Shown here in pieces: positions 10,950-22,765 of a DNA stretch of 64,000 bases. The notes beneath the pieces are model-generated. The model had not been told where the DNA came from. It worked only from the letters and a program-made list of their open reading frames with translations, and made no database searches. The stretch comes from Procambarus clarkii (taxonomy: Eukaryota; Arthropoda; Malacostraca; Decapoda; Cambaridae): NCBI RefSeq assembly GCF_040958095.1, contig NC_091156.1, forward strand, positions 21,941,427 through 22,005,426, written 5' to 3'. The translations under genes were made by a program, and so were the position numbers. The first letter of the stretch is position 1; each line of letters begins with the position of its first letter.

Positions 10950-13678
10950 CATCCCTGATGAGGTTTTCATTTAGTCAGTGACGTGTCTGGAAACACCTCG
11001 CCAGTAACCCACATCATTCCTCCACCTTGCACAGTACCGGGTGAGGTTTGTATTCCCGGATCACATATTGTACCTTCCCACGTATCCCAGAGGGCGCTCC
11101 CGCGACTCGTTACTACCACAAGGCTTAGTGCATGCAGTGCCACCACCACCACGTTGTGCACTGGGAGGTACTCCTGCACTCCCACGCATCCTGCAGGTAC
11201 TCCTCTCTTCTCGGTTCCTCCTCTCCTGTAAGGGCGTTGGCTCTTCACAGCGACGTCTTCTACCTTTCCCTTATCCAGCAACTTCCTCTCTTCCACACTA
11301 GGTTTCTGAGTTGCCCCAGTGCCCCTCATGCTAGGCTGGCGCCAACCATCGGTATAGCCTATCCTGCCTTTCTTCCTCGGACCATTTCAGTACCATCCAT
11401 CCCATTTCTCTTGGCGTGCATCCGTATCTCTCCACGAAAATCTCTTCCCTGTAGGAACCTTCCTACGTTTGTGGATGGGTCCAGCCACCTCACTGCAGCT
11501 CTCATCGCTATGGTGGTTCTCCTTACCCGTACCACTCTTCCCCTGGCTGGCATAGAATACAGTGCATCGTGGCTCCTCCAACGCTGCCCCTCACAGCCTC
11601 TCGCTCATGCACAGGTCATCTGGCTCGCACTTACAGGTGGAGGGTGTGTGACCTGCAGCTCTTCCATCGCCTCAGGCGCCTGTACTGCTGCTCCTCGCCA
11701 CTGTATGGGTAACCACTGTCTTCTCCTCCACTATCAGGCCCACAGTCTTCTTGTGTTTGTCACATTCTTGGGCACAGTGTCCCATCACCCCACAGTTGTA
11801 ACATGGTCCCACTCTTGGGGGACCTTCACCCCACAGTTGTAACATGGTCCCACTCTCGGGGGACCTTCACTCCACAGTTGTAACATGGTCCCACTCTCTG
11901 GGGACCATCACCCCACAGTTGTAACATGGTCCCACTCTCTGGGGACCATCACCCCACAGTTGTAACATGGTCCTACTCTCGGGGGACCATCACCTCACAG
12001 TTGTAACATGGTCCCACTCTTTGGGGACCATCACCCCACAGTTGTAACATGGTCCCACTCTCGGGGGACCATCACCCCACAGTTGTAACATGGTCCTACT
12101 CTCGGGGGACCATCACCTCACAGTTGTAACATGGTCCCACTCTCGGGGGACCATCACCTCACAGTTGTAACATGGTCCCACTCTGGGGGGACCATCACCC
12201 CACAGTTGTAACATGGTCCCACTCTCGGGGGACCTTCACCCCACAGTTGTAACATGGTCCCACTCTCGGGGGACCTTCACCCCACAGTTGTAACATGGTC
12301 CTACTCTGGAGGGACATTCCCCCATTCACCTGGACCACACCTCCCTGGGTCTTCGCGTTCTGGGTCCTCATAGAACTCCCAGACACGTACTCCCTGGTCG
12401 AGCTTCCGGCACCATAGCTCGTACCTGTGTTGCTGTGAAGAGGCTTCCTCGCCGTCTCTAGAATGCTTACTTGGGCTTGGGTCATGCTACTTGAGTGATA
12501 CGACTCCTCAGGACCATACCCACTCCTCACTTCCCCACGGCTCTTCCAAGAGCGGTCTCCCTCCTATTGGGTGGGACGCCTGGATTGACTCTTCCTCCGA
12601 GAGTTGAACACCTCCAACATGTCTACCCTGTCAGCCGCTGCCCGTAAGTCCATGATGCCTGCTTCCATAATCCTCAGTCGTGTTTCTGGATGGAGTAGAC
12701 ATGAACTTCGCCACTTCCATCAGCTGCTTCACGTCCTCGAAAGTCTCCACTTCTTCAGACTTCAACCACTTGAGGAACGTATGATCCAGCTCCCTGGATC
12801 TCTCTGCATAAGTCCTCCCAGGTGCTCGAGTGCACTCGCGAAACCTCTTGCGGTATGACTCGGGTGTCAGTTGGATGGAACACAAGACCACACTCTTTAC
12901 TGCCTCGTAATTCAGGACACTCTTCTATGTCTAACATGTTCTAGGCCCTCCTGGCTTAACTTGTCAACTTACTCTGTACCAGTTCCGCCCAATCTTCTTC
13001 TGGCCAACTTTATAAAGTTGCGACCCTCTCAAAGTGGTTAAAGAATTTTTTCGCTTCCTGCAGCATAAATGCAGGTATATCGCGCTCACTAACATGGTGA
13101 TTGTCCCATCGAACAGGCTGGTGCATCAAACCACGTTCGATGCGCATTATCTACACTGTGTAGTTCGACTCTAACTCCAATCTCTTCATTTCCTCTTGCT
13201 GTAGCTGGGCAGCATGCTTTAGTTCTTACCGCTGTAGTAGTAGCTATTCACGCCCCTCCCTCTGCAGCTGCACCTCACTCTCCCTTTCCTCTCGCTGCAG
13301 CTGGGCTTCCCGCTACTCTCGCTGCAGCTGGGGTTCACTCCCCTCTCGCTGCATTTGTCGTTCCTCCCACTGCGTCTCCAGCTTCATTCTCAACATCTCA
13401 AGCTTCACGCTCTTTCAACTTCCGCTTGAACTCCCACTGCTCCCGTCGCCGTGTCGTATCTTGCCAGCACCAGCAGGTTCCTTCTCCTGCAGGGGCCTTT
13501 TCTGGCCCCCCCCCCCTCTCCGAGCTGAGCTACAATCTCCAACCGCCTCTCAGCTAAGTCCACGTATATCACTTAAGTCTTTTGACAAAGTGGACTGCCA
13601 CAGGTCTTTAGTGCAGCTCTCCAGCACACTTTCGTCTTGCAACTCAACAAACTCCGCCACATTACTATCCTCCATCTT
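10950..13678 (-). mobile_element. Ty3/Gypsy LTR-retrotransposon fossil (gag and start of pol)
   Basis: Reading right to left, gag begins with MEDSNVAEFVELQDESVLE at 13,678. It is followed by a Gln/Glu/Arg-rich coiled-coil region (~13,180-13,450), a SCAN-like capsid segment (PESYRKRFRECTRAPG, TYAERSRELDHTF, ~12,700-12,860) and a CCHC zinc knuckle (CYNCGVMGHCAQEC, ~11,790). A poorly preserved region follows where protease would be expected. Gag packages the element RNA. No RT or integrase was recognised. The copy is broken in several places and looks old. A 41-bp tandem array lies inside it. Confidence 0.75.
11786..12310. repeat. 41-bp tandem array derived from the Gypsy zinc knuckle
   Basis: About thirteen copies of a 41-bp unit containing CACAGTTGTAACATGG, with exact 41-bp spacing between the first repeats (11,791, 11,832, 11,873). 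On the minus strand the unit contains the CYNCGV codons of the adjacent zinc knuckle, so the array grew from that part of gag. Confidence 0.9.
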
Positions 13679-13679
13679 A

Positions 13680-13862
13680 GGTATGAGGCGAGTGACGGTC
13701 TCGCCTCATGCAGATCGGCATTCAATCCCCGACTGACCCAGTGGTTGGGCACCATTCCTTCCCCGCGTCCCAAATCCTTATTTTGACCCCTTCCCATTGC
13801 TATATAGTCATAATATCTTGGCGCTTTCCCCTGATAAATCCTTCCTTCACACACACAAACAC
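13680..13862 (+). mobile_element. tRNA-derived SINE, type E
   Basis: A tRNA-like 3' half (GACGGTCTCGCCTCATGCAG, then ATTCAATCCCCGA as B box) is followed by a body with GTGGTTGGGCACCATTCC, CTATATAGTCATAAT and TTGGCGCTTTCCCCTGAT. The body resembles SINEs I know from decapod genomes; this is recalled, not searched. Confidence 0.6.
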
Positions 13863-13893
13863 ACACACTCTCTCTCTCACTCTTTCTCTCTCT
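13850..13893. repeat. Short (CA)n/(CT)n tract
   Basis: CACACACA followed by CTCTCTCT runs at the SINE tail. Confidence 0.85.
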
Positions 13894-14520
13894 CCAACTT
13901 GTTAACATTTAACACCAGAAAGTTATTGCTAAATTATTTGGCATCCAAACGATGTTTAGGGAATTTTCACATGAGTGAAGAGAAATTTTGATGTGGCTGT
14001 CAGCTGGCTGCCAATCAGGTCTCTCTTCGGGAAGTTTTCCACAGTTGGATATAAGATTTCATGTTATCATGAGGCTCAAGATGGTTGTCAGGCGGCTGTC
14101 AGTTAGCTGTCAAGCGGCAGTGAGAGAGACGTCAAGTTGCACGAGGGTCTTGCTGCCCACACACCATTCCATCCTCTCCTTCCAATTTACCATGCCGTCC
14201 CCACCTCTCTATCCCGGCGCTCATACCATCCCATGCCCGTCCCACCCTTCCCCACATTAATCTGAGGAGGTGACACCACAAGACAACAGGTCAGACCAAA
14301 CACTGGTCATGATAGGTGAGTGTGGGAGTATCAGTCAGAGGTGTGAGGAGTGCGGCTGACCTCACCAGCGCCAGGTGAGGGTCGAGACATGAGACGCCTC
14401 ACTACACACCTCACTCGGCACCTCTCGTCCACACATCCACACAGCTGATTTAATTTATTTGTTTTAAATTTAGATAAATATTAAAATAAACCACAATTTT
14501 TTAAAGGAAATATAATGGTT
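13894..14520. other. Unassigned spacer
   Basis: No supported gene. It contains repeated GGCTGTCAG-type words near 14,000-14,120 and a pyrimidine-rich stretch near 14,170-14,260. Confidence 0.4.
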
Positions 14521-14565
14521 CGTTGCAAATAAGCATTTTTCTTTGCGATTATTGCGTGGGTCACC

Positions 14566-16495
14566 CCGGGACACCAGCAGGACCCGGGACACCAGCCGGA
14601 CCTGGGACACCAGCCGGACCTGGGACACCAGCAGGACCTGGGACACCAGCCAGACCTGGGACACCAGCAGGACCTGGGACACCAGCAGGACCTGGGACAC
14701 CAGCAGGACCTGGGACACCAGCCGGAGCCGGTACTCCAGCCGGAGCCGGTACTCCAGCCGGAGCCGGTACTCCAGCCGGAGCCGGTACTCCAGCCGGAGC
14801 CGGTACTCCAGCCGGAGCCGGTACTCCAGCCGGAGCCGGTACTCCAGCCGGAGAAGGTACTCCACCAGCAGCCGCGATGCCAGCAGCAGCCGCGATGCCA
14901 GCAGCAGCCGCGATGCCAGCAGCAGCCGCGACGCCAGCAGGAGCCGCGACGCCAGCAGGAGTCGGGACGCCAGCAGGAGTCGGGACGCCAGCAGGAGCCG
15001 GGACGCCAGCAGGAGCCGGTACTCCAGCAGGAGCCGCGACGCCAGCAGCAGCCGCGACGCCAGCAGGAGTCGGGACGCCAGGAGGAGTCGGGACGCCAGC
15101 AGGAGCCGGTACTCCAGCAGGAGCCGGTACTCCAGCAGGAGCCGGTACTCCAGCAGGAGCCGCGACGCCAGCAGGAGTCGGGACGCCAGCAGGAGCCGGG
15201 ACGCCAGCAGGAGTCGGGACGCCAGCAGGAGCCGGTACTCCAGCAGGAGCCGCGACGCCAGCAGCAGCCGCGACGCCAGCAGCAGCCGCGACGCCAGCAG
15301 GAGTCGGGACGCCAGCAGGAGCCGGTACTCCAGCAGGAGCCGGTACTCCAGCAGGAGCCGCGACGCCAGCAGGAGCCGCGACGCCAGCAGCAGCCGCGAC
15401 GCCAGCAGGAGCCGGGACTCCAGCAGGAGCCGCGACGCCAGCAGCAGCCGCAGGAGCCGGGACGCCAGCAGGAGCCGGTACTCCAGCAGCAGCCGCGACG
15501 CCAGCAGGAGCCGGTACTCCAGCAGCAGCCGCGACGCCAGCAGCAGCCGCAGGAGCCGGTACTCCAGCAGGAGCCGGGGCGCCAGCTCGACCCAGAACAC
15601 CTGCAGGACCCAGAACACCTGCAGGACCCAGAACACCTGCAAGACCCAGAACATCTGCAAGACCCAGAACACCTGCAGGACCCAGAACACCTGCAGGACC
15701 CAGAACACCTGCAAGACCCAGGACTCCTGCAGCACCCGGGACACCCAGGTCCTGTTGGGGAGCGCCACTCCCCACTGGGACCTGCGATCTAATGGATCTA
15801 CAAGACGGACGATTTAGTATTGAAGCAAAATCTGGGACGCCAGCAGGAGCTGGAACACCAGCAGGAGCCGGAACACCAGCCGGACCCGGTACTCCAGCCG
15901 GACCCGGTACTCCAGCCGGACCCGGGACTCCAGCCGGACCCGGGACTCCAGCCGGACCCGGGACACCCAGGTCCTGCTGGGGAGAGCCACTCCCCAGTGG
16001 GACCTGGGAACTAATGGATCTACAAGACGGACGATTTAGTATTGAAGCAAAATCTGGGGCGCCAGCAGGAGCCGGAACACCAGCAGGAGCCGGGACTCCA
16101 GCAGGAGCCGGCACTCCAGCAGGAGCCGGAACACCAGCAGGAGCCGGAACACCAGCAGGAGCCGGGACTCCAGCAGGAGCCGGGACTCCAACAGGAGCCG
16201 GCACTCCAGCAGGAGCCGGCACTCCAGCAGGAGCCGGGACTCTAGTAGGACGCGGAACACCAGCAGGACCTTGGGAACCAGTGGATATACAAGATGGACG
16301 ATCTAGGATATTAGCAAGACATGGGATAGCAGGAGGAGCTGGGACGCCAGCAGGAGCTGGGACGCCAGCAGGGGCTGGGACGTCCCGGCTGCTTTGCTCA
16401 GCAGCGGACGGATGTCCCATTAGCGGACGCCTTGCTGGCGTCCCAGCAGGAGCTGGGACGCCACGAGCGGACCACTGGCCACTGTGTGTGTGTTG
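14566..16495. repeat. 18-bp GC-rich minisatellite with long open frames
   Basis: About a hundred tandem 18-bp units resembling CCGGTACTCCAGCCGGAG. The unit is six codons, so frames stay open on both strands. The plus strand gives GTPAGA repeats for 661 codons (14,523-16,508) and the minus strand gives GVPAPA repeats for 619 codons (14,561-16,420). Inside are two near-identical copies, and a third diverged copy, of a non-repeat block whose plus reading includes LMDLQDGRFSIEAKSG (15,751-15,832 and 15,970-16,054, third at 16,265-16,330). Variation falls mainly at unit positions 3, 6, 12 and 18. These are third codon positions for both the GTPAGA and the GVPAPA reading, so strand cannot be decided. 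It may be a low-complexity structural gene or non-coding. Confidence 0.75.
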
Positions 16496-16521
16496 GGAGG
16501 TACTGTGATGGGCTATTGTTG

Positions 16522-16692
16522 ATGATGATCAATATGACTTTTGTGGTTGGCGTGTGGGTGCTGCTGCTGCATCACACCGTGGCGGCCTTGATAAGGACGA
16601 CCAGACAGAAGACTGGCAGCCACAGCCTGGTCTACCAGCAGCCCAGCGCCCAGACATCCCACCGCTCCAGTACTTCCTTCACCTCACACTAG
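16522..16692 (+). CDS. Small ORF with signal-peptide-like start, function unknown
   Basis: 57 codons beginning MMINMTFVVGVWVLLLHH and continuing TVAALIRTTRQKTG, then Ser/Thr/Gln-rich. The hydrophobic run followed by TVAA is what a cleavable signal peptide looks like. It lies just upstream of the 33-bp array, in a different frame from the proline-rich reading of that array. No splice junction joining the two could be found by eye. It could be the first exon of a secreted repeat protein or a chance ORF. Confidence 0.3.
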   Translation: MMINMTFVVGVWVLLLHHTVAALIRTTRQKTGSHSLVYQQPSAQTSHRSSTSFTSH

Positions 16693-16726
16693 GGTTTCTC
16701 TTATATTATCTCTCCCCCAGTAAACT

Positions 16727-18880
16727 TATCCTCTCCAGCGGTCTCTACCACACCAGCCTTATCCTCCCTAAAGGTCTCTACCACACCATCCTTATCCTCC
16801 TCAAAGGTCTCTACCACACCAGCCTTATCCTCCCTAAAGGTCTCTACCACACCATCCTTATCCTCCTCAAAGGTCTCTACCACACCATCCTTATCCTCCT
16901 CAAAGGTCTCTACCACACCATCCTTATCCTCCTCAAAGGTCTATACCACACCATCCTTATCCTCCTCAAAGGTCTCTACCACACCATCCTTATCCTCCTC
17001 AAAGGTTTCTACCACACCATCCTTATCCTCCCCAAAGGTCTCTACCACACCATCCTTATCCTCCTCAAAGGTCTCTACCACACCATCCTTATCCTCCCCA
17101 AAGGTCTCTACCGAACCAACCTTATCCTCCCCAGCGGTCTCTATCACACCATCCTTATCCTCACCAGCGGTCTCTACCACACCAACCTTATCCTCCTCAA
17201 AGGTCTCTACCACACCATCCTTATCCTCCTCAAAGGTCTCTACCACACCATCCTTATCCTCACCAGCGGTCTCTACCACACCAGCCTTATCCTCCCCAGC
17301 GGTCTCTACCACACCATCCTTATCCTCACCAGCGGTCTCTACCACACCAACCTTACCCTCCTCAAAGGTCTCTACCACACCATCCTTATCCTCCCCAAAG
17401 GTCTCTACCGAACCAACCTTATCCTCCCCAGCGGTCTCTATCACACCATCCTTATCCTTCCCAGCGGTCTCTACCACACCATCCTTATCCTCACCAACGG
17501 TCTCTACCACACCAACCTTATCCTCCTCAAAGGTCTCTACCACACCATCCTTATCCTCTTCAAAGGTCTCTACCACACCATCCTTATCCTCCCCAGCGGT
17601 CTCTACCACACCATCCTTATCCTCCCCAGCGATCTCTACCACACCAACCTTATCCTCCCCAAATGTCTCTACCACACCATCCTTATCCTCCCCAGCGGTC
17701 TCTACCACACCAGCCTTATCCTCCCCAGCGGTCTCTACCACACCATCCTTATCCTCTCCAGCGGTCTCTACCACACCAGCCTTATCCTCCCCAGCGGTCT
17801 CTACCACACCAGCCTTATCCTCTCCAGCGGTCTCTACCACACCAGCCTTATCCTCCCCAGCGGTCTCTACCACACCAGCCTTATCCTCTCCATCGGTCTC
17901 TACCACACCAGCCTTATCCTCCCCAGCGGTCTCTACCACACCAGCCTTATCCTCCCCAGCGGTCTCTACCACACCAGCCTTATCCTCTCCAGCGGTCTCT
18001 ACCACACCAGCCTTATCCTCCCCAGCGGTCTCTACCACACCAGTCTTATCCTCTCCAGCGGTCTCTACCACACCAGCCTTATCCTCCCCAGCGGTCTCTA
18101 CCACACCAGCCTTATCCTCTCCAGCGGTCTCTACCACACCAACCTTATCCTCCCCAGCGGTCTCTACCACACCAGCCTTATCCTCTCCAGGGGTCTCTAC
18201 CACACAGGCGTTATCCTCCCCAGCGGTCTCTACCACACAGGCGTTATCCTCCCCAGCGGTCTCTCCCACACCATCCTTATCCTCCCCAGCGGTCTCTACC
18301 ACACCAGCCTTATCCTCCCCAGCGGTCTCTACCACACCATCCTTATCCTCTCCAGCGGTCTCTACCACACCAGCCTTATCCTCCCCAGCGGTCTCTGCCA
18401 CACCAGCCTTATCCTCTCCAGCGGTCTCTACCACACCAGCCTTATCCTCCCCAGCGGTCTCTACCACACCAGCCTTATCCTCCCCAGCGGTCTCTACCAC
18501 ACCAGCCTTATCCTCTCCAGCGGTCTCTACCACACCAGCCTTATCCTCCCCAGCGGTCTCTACCACACCAGTCTTATCCTCTCCAGCGGTCTCTACCACA
18601 CCAGCCTTATCCTCCCCAGCGGTCTCTACCACACCAGCCTTATCCTCTCCAGCGGTCTCTACCACACCAACCTTATCCTCCCCAGCGGTCTCTACCACAC
18701 CAGCCTTATCCTCTCCAGGGGTCTCTACCACACAGGCGTTATCCTCCCCAGCGGTCTCTACCACACAGGCGTTATCCTCCCCAGCGGTCTCTCCCACACC
18801 ATCCTTATCCTCCCCAGCGGTCTCTCCTACACCATCCTTATCCTCCCCAGCGGTCTCTACCACACAGGCGTTATCCACAC
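16727..18880. repeat. 33-bp minisatellite (65 or so copies), possible proline-rich coding
   Basis: Units resemble GGTCTCTACCACACC plus AGCCTTATCCTCCCCAGC. Three readings stay open for long stretches: plus GLYHTSLILPS (16,554-18,902), plus RSLPHQPYPPQ (open from about 16,840 to 18,886) and minus VVETAGEDKAG (16,941-18,878). Many differences between units are silent in the RSLPHQPYPPQ frame (CCC/CCT, CAG/CAA, CGG/AGG/CGA, CTA/CTG/CTC, CCA/CCG) but change residues in the others. This frame is therefore the best coding candidate. The first two units carry a stop in it. Whether it is expressed is unknown. Confidence 0.8.
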
Positions 18881-18944
18881 CATTGAGAAACAGTTCTTAT
18901 GATAACCTCTGCAACCCAGTTTGTTTCCTGCGCGAATATATCCC

Positions 18945-19945
18945 TGCCAGTCGGCCCGACTTCCCCAAGGACTCCCCACCCGAACACCAGTGGCATTTAC
19001 CCCAAGAGTCTTCCTCAGCTCATCGTGTGGACTTACCCAAAGAACTTTCTTCCAATTGTTGGCGTGACTTACCTCAACTGCCTTTCCTCTTAAGTCGACC
19101 GGACTTGGACCATGAGTCTCCTTCACCTCGACGGCCGGACTTTCCCCAAGAATCCTCCTCCGTTGGACGGCCGGACTTTCCCCAAGAATCCTCCTCCGTT
19201 CGAAGGCCGGACTTTCCCCAAGAATCTTCCTCCATTCGACGGCCGGACTTTCCCCAAGAATCTTCCTCCGTTCAACGGCCGGACTTTCCCCAAGAATCTT
19301 CCTCCATTCGACGGCCGGAATTTTCCCAAGAATCTTCCTCAGTTCGTCGACCGGAATTTTTCCAAGAATCCTCTTCCGTTGGAGGGCCGGACTTTTCCCA
19401 AGAATCTTCCTCCGTTCGACGGCCGGACTTTCCCCAAGAATCTTCCTCCGTTCAACGGCCGGACTTTCCCCAAGAATCTTCCTCCATTCGACGGCCGGAA
19501 TTTTCCCAAGAATCTTCCTCCGTTCGACGGCCGGACTTTCCCCAAGAATCCTCCTCCGTTCAACGGCCGGACTTTCCCCAAGAATCCTCCTCCATTCGAC
19601 GGCCGGAATTTCCCCAAGAATCCTCCTCCGTTGGACGGCCGGACTTTTCCCAAGAATCTTCCTCCATTCGACGGCCGGAATTTCCCCAAGAATCTTCCTC
19701 CATTCGACGGCCGGAATTTCCCCAAGAATCTTCCTCCATTCGACGGCCGGAATTTTCCCAAGAATCTTCCACCGTTCGACTACCAGACTGGTCCTAAGAA
19801 TCTTCCTCCGTTCGACTACCGGACTGGTCCCAAGAATCTTCCTCCGTTCGACTACCAGACTGGTCTCAAGAATCTTCCTCCGTTCAACGGTCGGACTGGT
19901 CTCAAGAATCTTCCTCCGACTGATGGCCAGATTTATCCTGATTGA
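18945..19945. repeat. 36-bp minisatellite with degenerate leading copies
   Basis: Units resemble GGCCGGACTTTCCCCAAGAA plus TCCTCCTCCGTTGGAC. Plus-strand readings are PDFPQESSSVRR (18,883-19,797) and GRTFPKNLPPFD (19,112-19,945). The minus strand reads SNGGRFLGKVRP in two pieces. Degenerate 12-residue copies (WHLPQESSSAHR, VDLPKELSSNCW) extend left from the regular array to about 18,945, so the array spread from older copies. The last units change to a CTGGTC variant. No frame is clearly favoured. Confidence 0.75.
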
Positions 19946-20600
19946 AGTGTAAAAGAAAACTGAAATTGTTCCCTTTTTTTAATGTACGGTTCTTGTCTCA
20001 TAATATTTTTGGTTCCCTTTCGGGGGTTTTTTCCTGAATCTTGGAAGCGGACGTCTTCAGTCGCCATTATTTTTGGTCATACTCAGCAAAAGACGGTCTC
20101 AGCATCACGTCCGTTTATCAGCAGACGGTTCCTGTCTTATATCCCAACAACTGGCTATAGTCCTATTTATTTCTTCCTTTGTTGTTTTAGTTTTTTCCCA
20201 AAAGCCGGATCCAGTCCTACATAATTTTCGGTCCCTAATATCAACAGCCGGCTCGGCCTACAATATTTGTCTTTGTCTGTTTTAAGATTCCTTATTTATG
20301 ATAAATATTTTTCAATCTACCACACCAGCCAGGTGCCTTATCCCGATTAAGAGATTAAGGTTTCAAGGTCTAATCGAAGATTGTCCATTTAACATAAGAA
20401 TAAAGTAAAATTCAGAAGATCTAATAATATATGAACAAAAGAATTATTGACACTGCTGATGGTGTATTGACCCATACACACGCACCATCTCCTTTTTCCA
20501 TCGACCCACATTATGGTTTGTTTCACACATTGTGATGATGCTCCGTCCTATATCTTCTTTACTCCGGCGTAAAGAGTCATATCTCTGCATCCCACACGTT
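19946..20600. other. AT/T-rich stretch, no gene recognised
   Basis: Contains loosely repeated words such as CGGTTC(C/T)TGTCT and CCGGATCC(A)GTCCTA, possibly decayed extensions of the preceding array. Confidence 0.35.
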
Positions 20601-22316
20601 CTTGGATGGTCAGGGAACATTTTGGTATATATAAAGGTATTCAGAGTTATCGTGAAGGAGGTGAATTTCCTGATTTAGTTTTGTCCCTACAGGTGGCTTA
20701 CGCCCTTTAGTATCGCAAGATGGCGACGGGGAGAGGATGTTCTCGCCAAAGAAGCTTGATGCCAGCCGTCTGGTGATTGGCCAGGTAAGATCAAGTGATG
20801 GAAGTGACCAATAGCGTGGCGCCCTTGGGTGGTGTGACATCACAGGGTGGAGCGGTCGGGTCTCCTTATCTGGTGTCTGGTGCCCTTTGAGCTCAGTGTG
20901 TCACCACATGTCATTGAGCATGGACATGCTCAGGTGAGCTCTCAGTTTGGAGGCTAGGAAGCCCCAGCCAGTGGACTCAAGCGGCCGCATTGATACTACA
21001 GACGTCGAGAAAGATTAGACAACTCCTGGGGAGTGCATGGAAGCAAGGCTTAGCTGGTGTTAAAGCGCCAAGAGTTCTTATGCTGATAATATACGACGAA
21101 GGTGGGCTGTTGGCGCTTGGAGGGTCGTGTATGACACCCTGCGGGCAGCTTTCTGACACATCAAGCGTGCTGCTGTGACCGAGCTACTGTTACTAGGTCA
21201 AGTCCACTGGAAGGATGAGAAGGGGGACACTGAACCAAACTGCAAGTTTGTCTACAGTTCCAGTGTGAGAGAAGGGAGACAACGTGCATAGGGATCTGCC
21301 TTTAGTGCTAAGAAGGAGGACCTGCCTTTCAGGAATGATGAGAGAGACCCCCTGTGAAGGGAGAAATAGAAGTGCTATTGAGAGAGACTCTTATGTAGGG
21401 AGAAATAGCAGTGTTAAATGGTAAACATACAGTCTGGAACTCTGATTCCTTTCAGATGCACAGAGCATCATCTCAACAGGAAAATGTAATCTCCTAAAAT
21501 GAAAACCCAATGTAAACAAAAGGGATAAAATGGTTAAGAAAAAGCAGATTCAATGCAAGAAAATATAGAGAAACAACAGTGTTAAATGTAGAAAAACAGC
21601 CTGGAATATTATAAGACATATATATGAAGTATTGGGAAATGTGTATGACATGTATAGGGAGGGGACATTATTGGAACCAGGCAGGCAGGGACATGTGCAA
21701 GCCCCTATCAGTCACTTGGGAGAGAGAGGCAGTGAGAACCACACCAGTGTTGTGGATGGTCTCCAACAAATACAATAAGCGCAGTATTATAGATGTTTAT
21801 AGTGGTGCTTTCCCCTTTTTTATGAGCTAGAGATAGGAATTTGTGGAAATAAGTATTTTTGGAACCCTGTGTGTAGGGAGAGTGGTGTGTTGTTAATTCA
21901 GGTGTATGTGCTCAGCTGTGTGTCACATGGGGGGTTATCCACATTTATTTTGTATATCCATTTGTAAACCCAGGCCCTTTGTAGTGACCAAAGAGGAGTG
22001 GAATAGAGTAATGACCTTAAGTCCCAGGTTGTAGAGGGAGAAGGAACATCTCCCTCCCCCTTTTTGTTTGTATCAATCCTATGGTGGATCCAAGTACACC
22101 CTCCCCCCCCCCCCCTGTTCTAAGAAGTGTGAGGAAATCTGGTGTTTGTTAAATAAAATCCTTTTGTAAAATTGTACTCCAAGGTGTATTTCTTGTCCCA
22201 TGTAGTTAGAACTGGTGACTATTACTATATAGACCCCTGCACTTCCATTATTTATAAGTAAGAGCGGGTGTTGTTAGTGGTACTTTACGGTACGGCTTCC
22301 AATCTCGTACCTTACA
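20600..22316 (+). mobile_element. Possible Gypsy LTR and leader region
   Basis: A non-coding stretch that ends in CGTACCTTACA at 22,316 and contains AATAAA near 22,150. It lies upstream of a Gypsy-like gag start at 22,871. Boundaries are not proven because no second copy is in the window and no clear primer site follows. The assignment is inferred from context only. Confidence 0.3.
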
Positions 22317-22765
22317 GTGAGCATGAAGAGAATGCGCAACTACAAGTCATCTAAAGACCTTGTGTGTACTCGACTTTGATCAATGGAGGACCGACCACGG
22401 GGACAGAGGACCTCAACGATCATCGCCAGAGGATATGGCCACTTTGTAGCAGAGAGAATTAAGGCAGATATATTCCCTCCCTTTATCCCTTGATCTAGGT
22501 GAGCTAGAGTATCATTTATGCTATGTGACTGTTATCTTTATTATTATTGCCAGTGAGATAGGATTAGGCTATGTGCCAGGATATATATATATATATATAC
22601 ATGATAATGTATATTATCCATTGGAGAGTTTCAGCGCCGTGGAGATGGGGGGAGCTGTTGCCTGGGTAACAGCTTCTCCTCCGAATCAACCTACCCTGGC
22701 TCTTTGCCCTGGTGAGGCCACTCCAGCCCGACAACCAGAGCGCAACTCTATAGTCTCCTGAGACT

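Noticed and set aside
14566-16495. Collagen-like protein from the 18-bp array
   Set aside because: GTPAGA repeats do not put glycine at every third residue, so a collagen helix is not encoded.
20600-22316. Confident LTR annotation of the region before the Gypsy-like gag start
   Set aside because: No second copy or clear primer site is visible, so it is kept only as a low-confidence feature.
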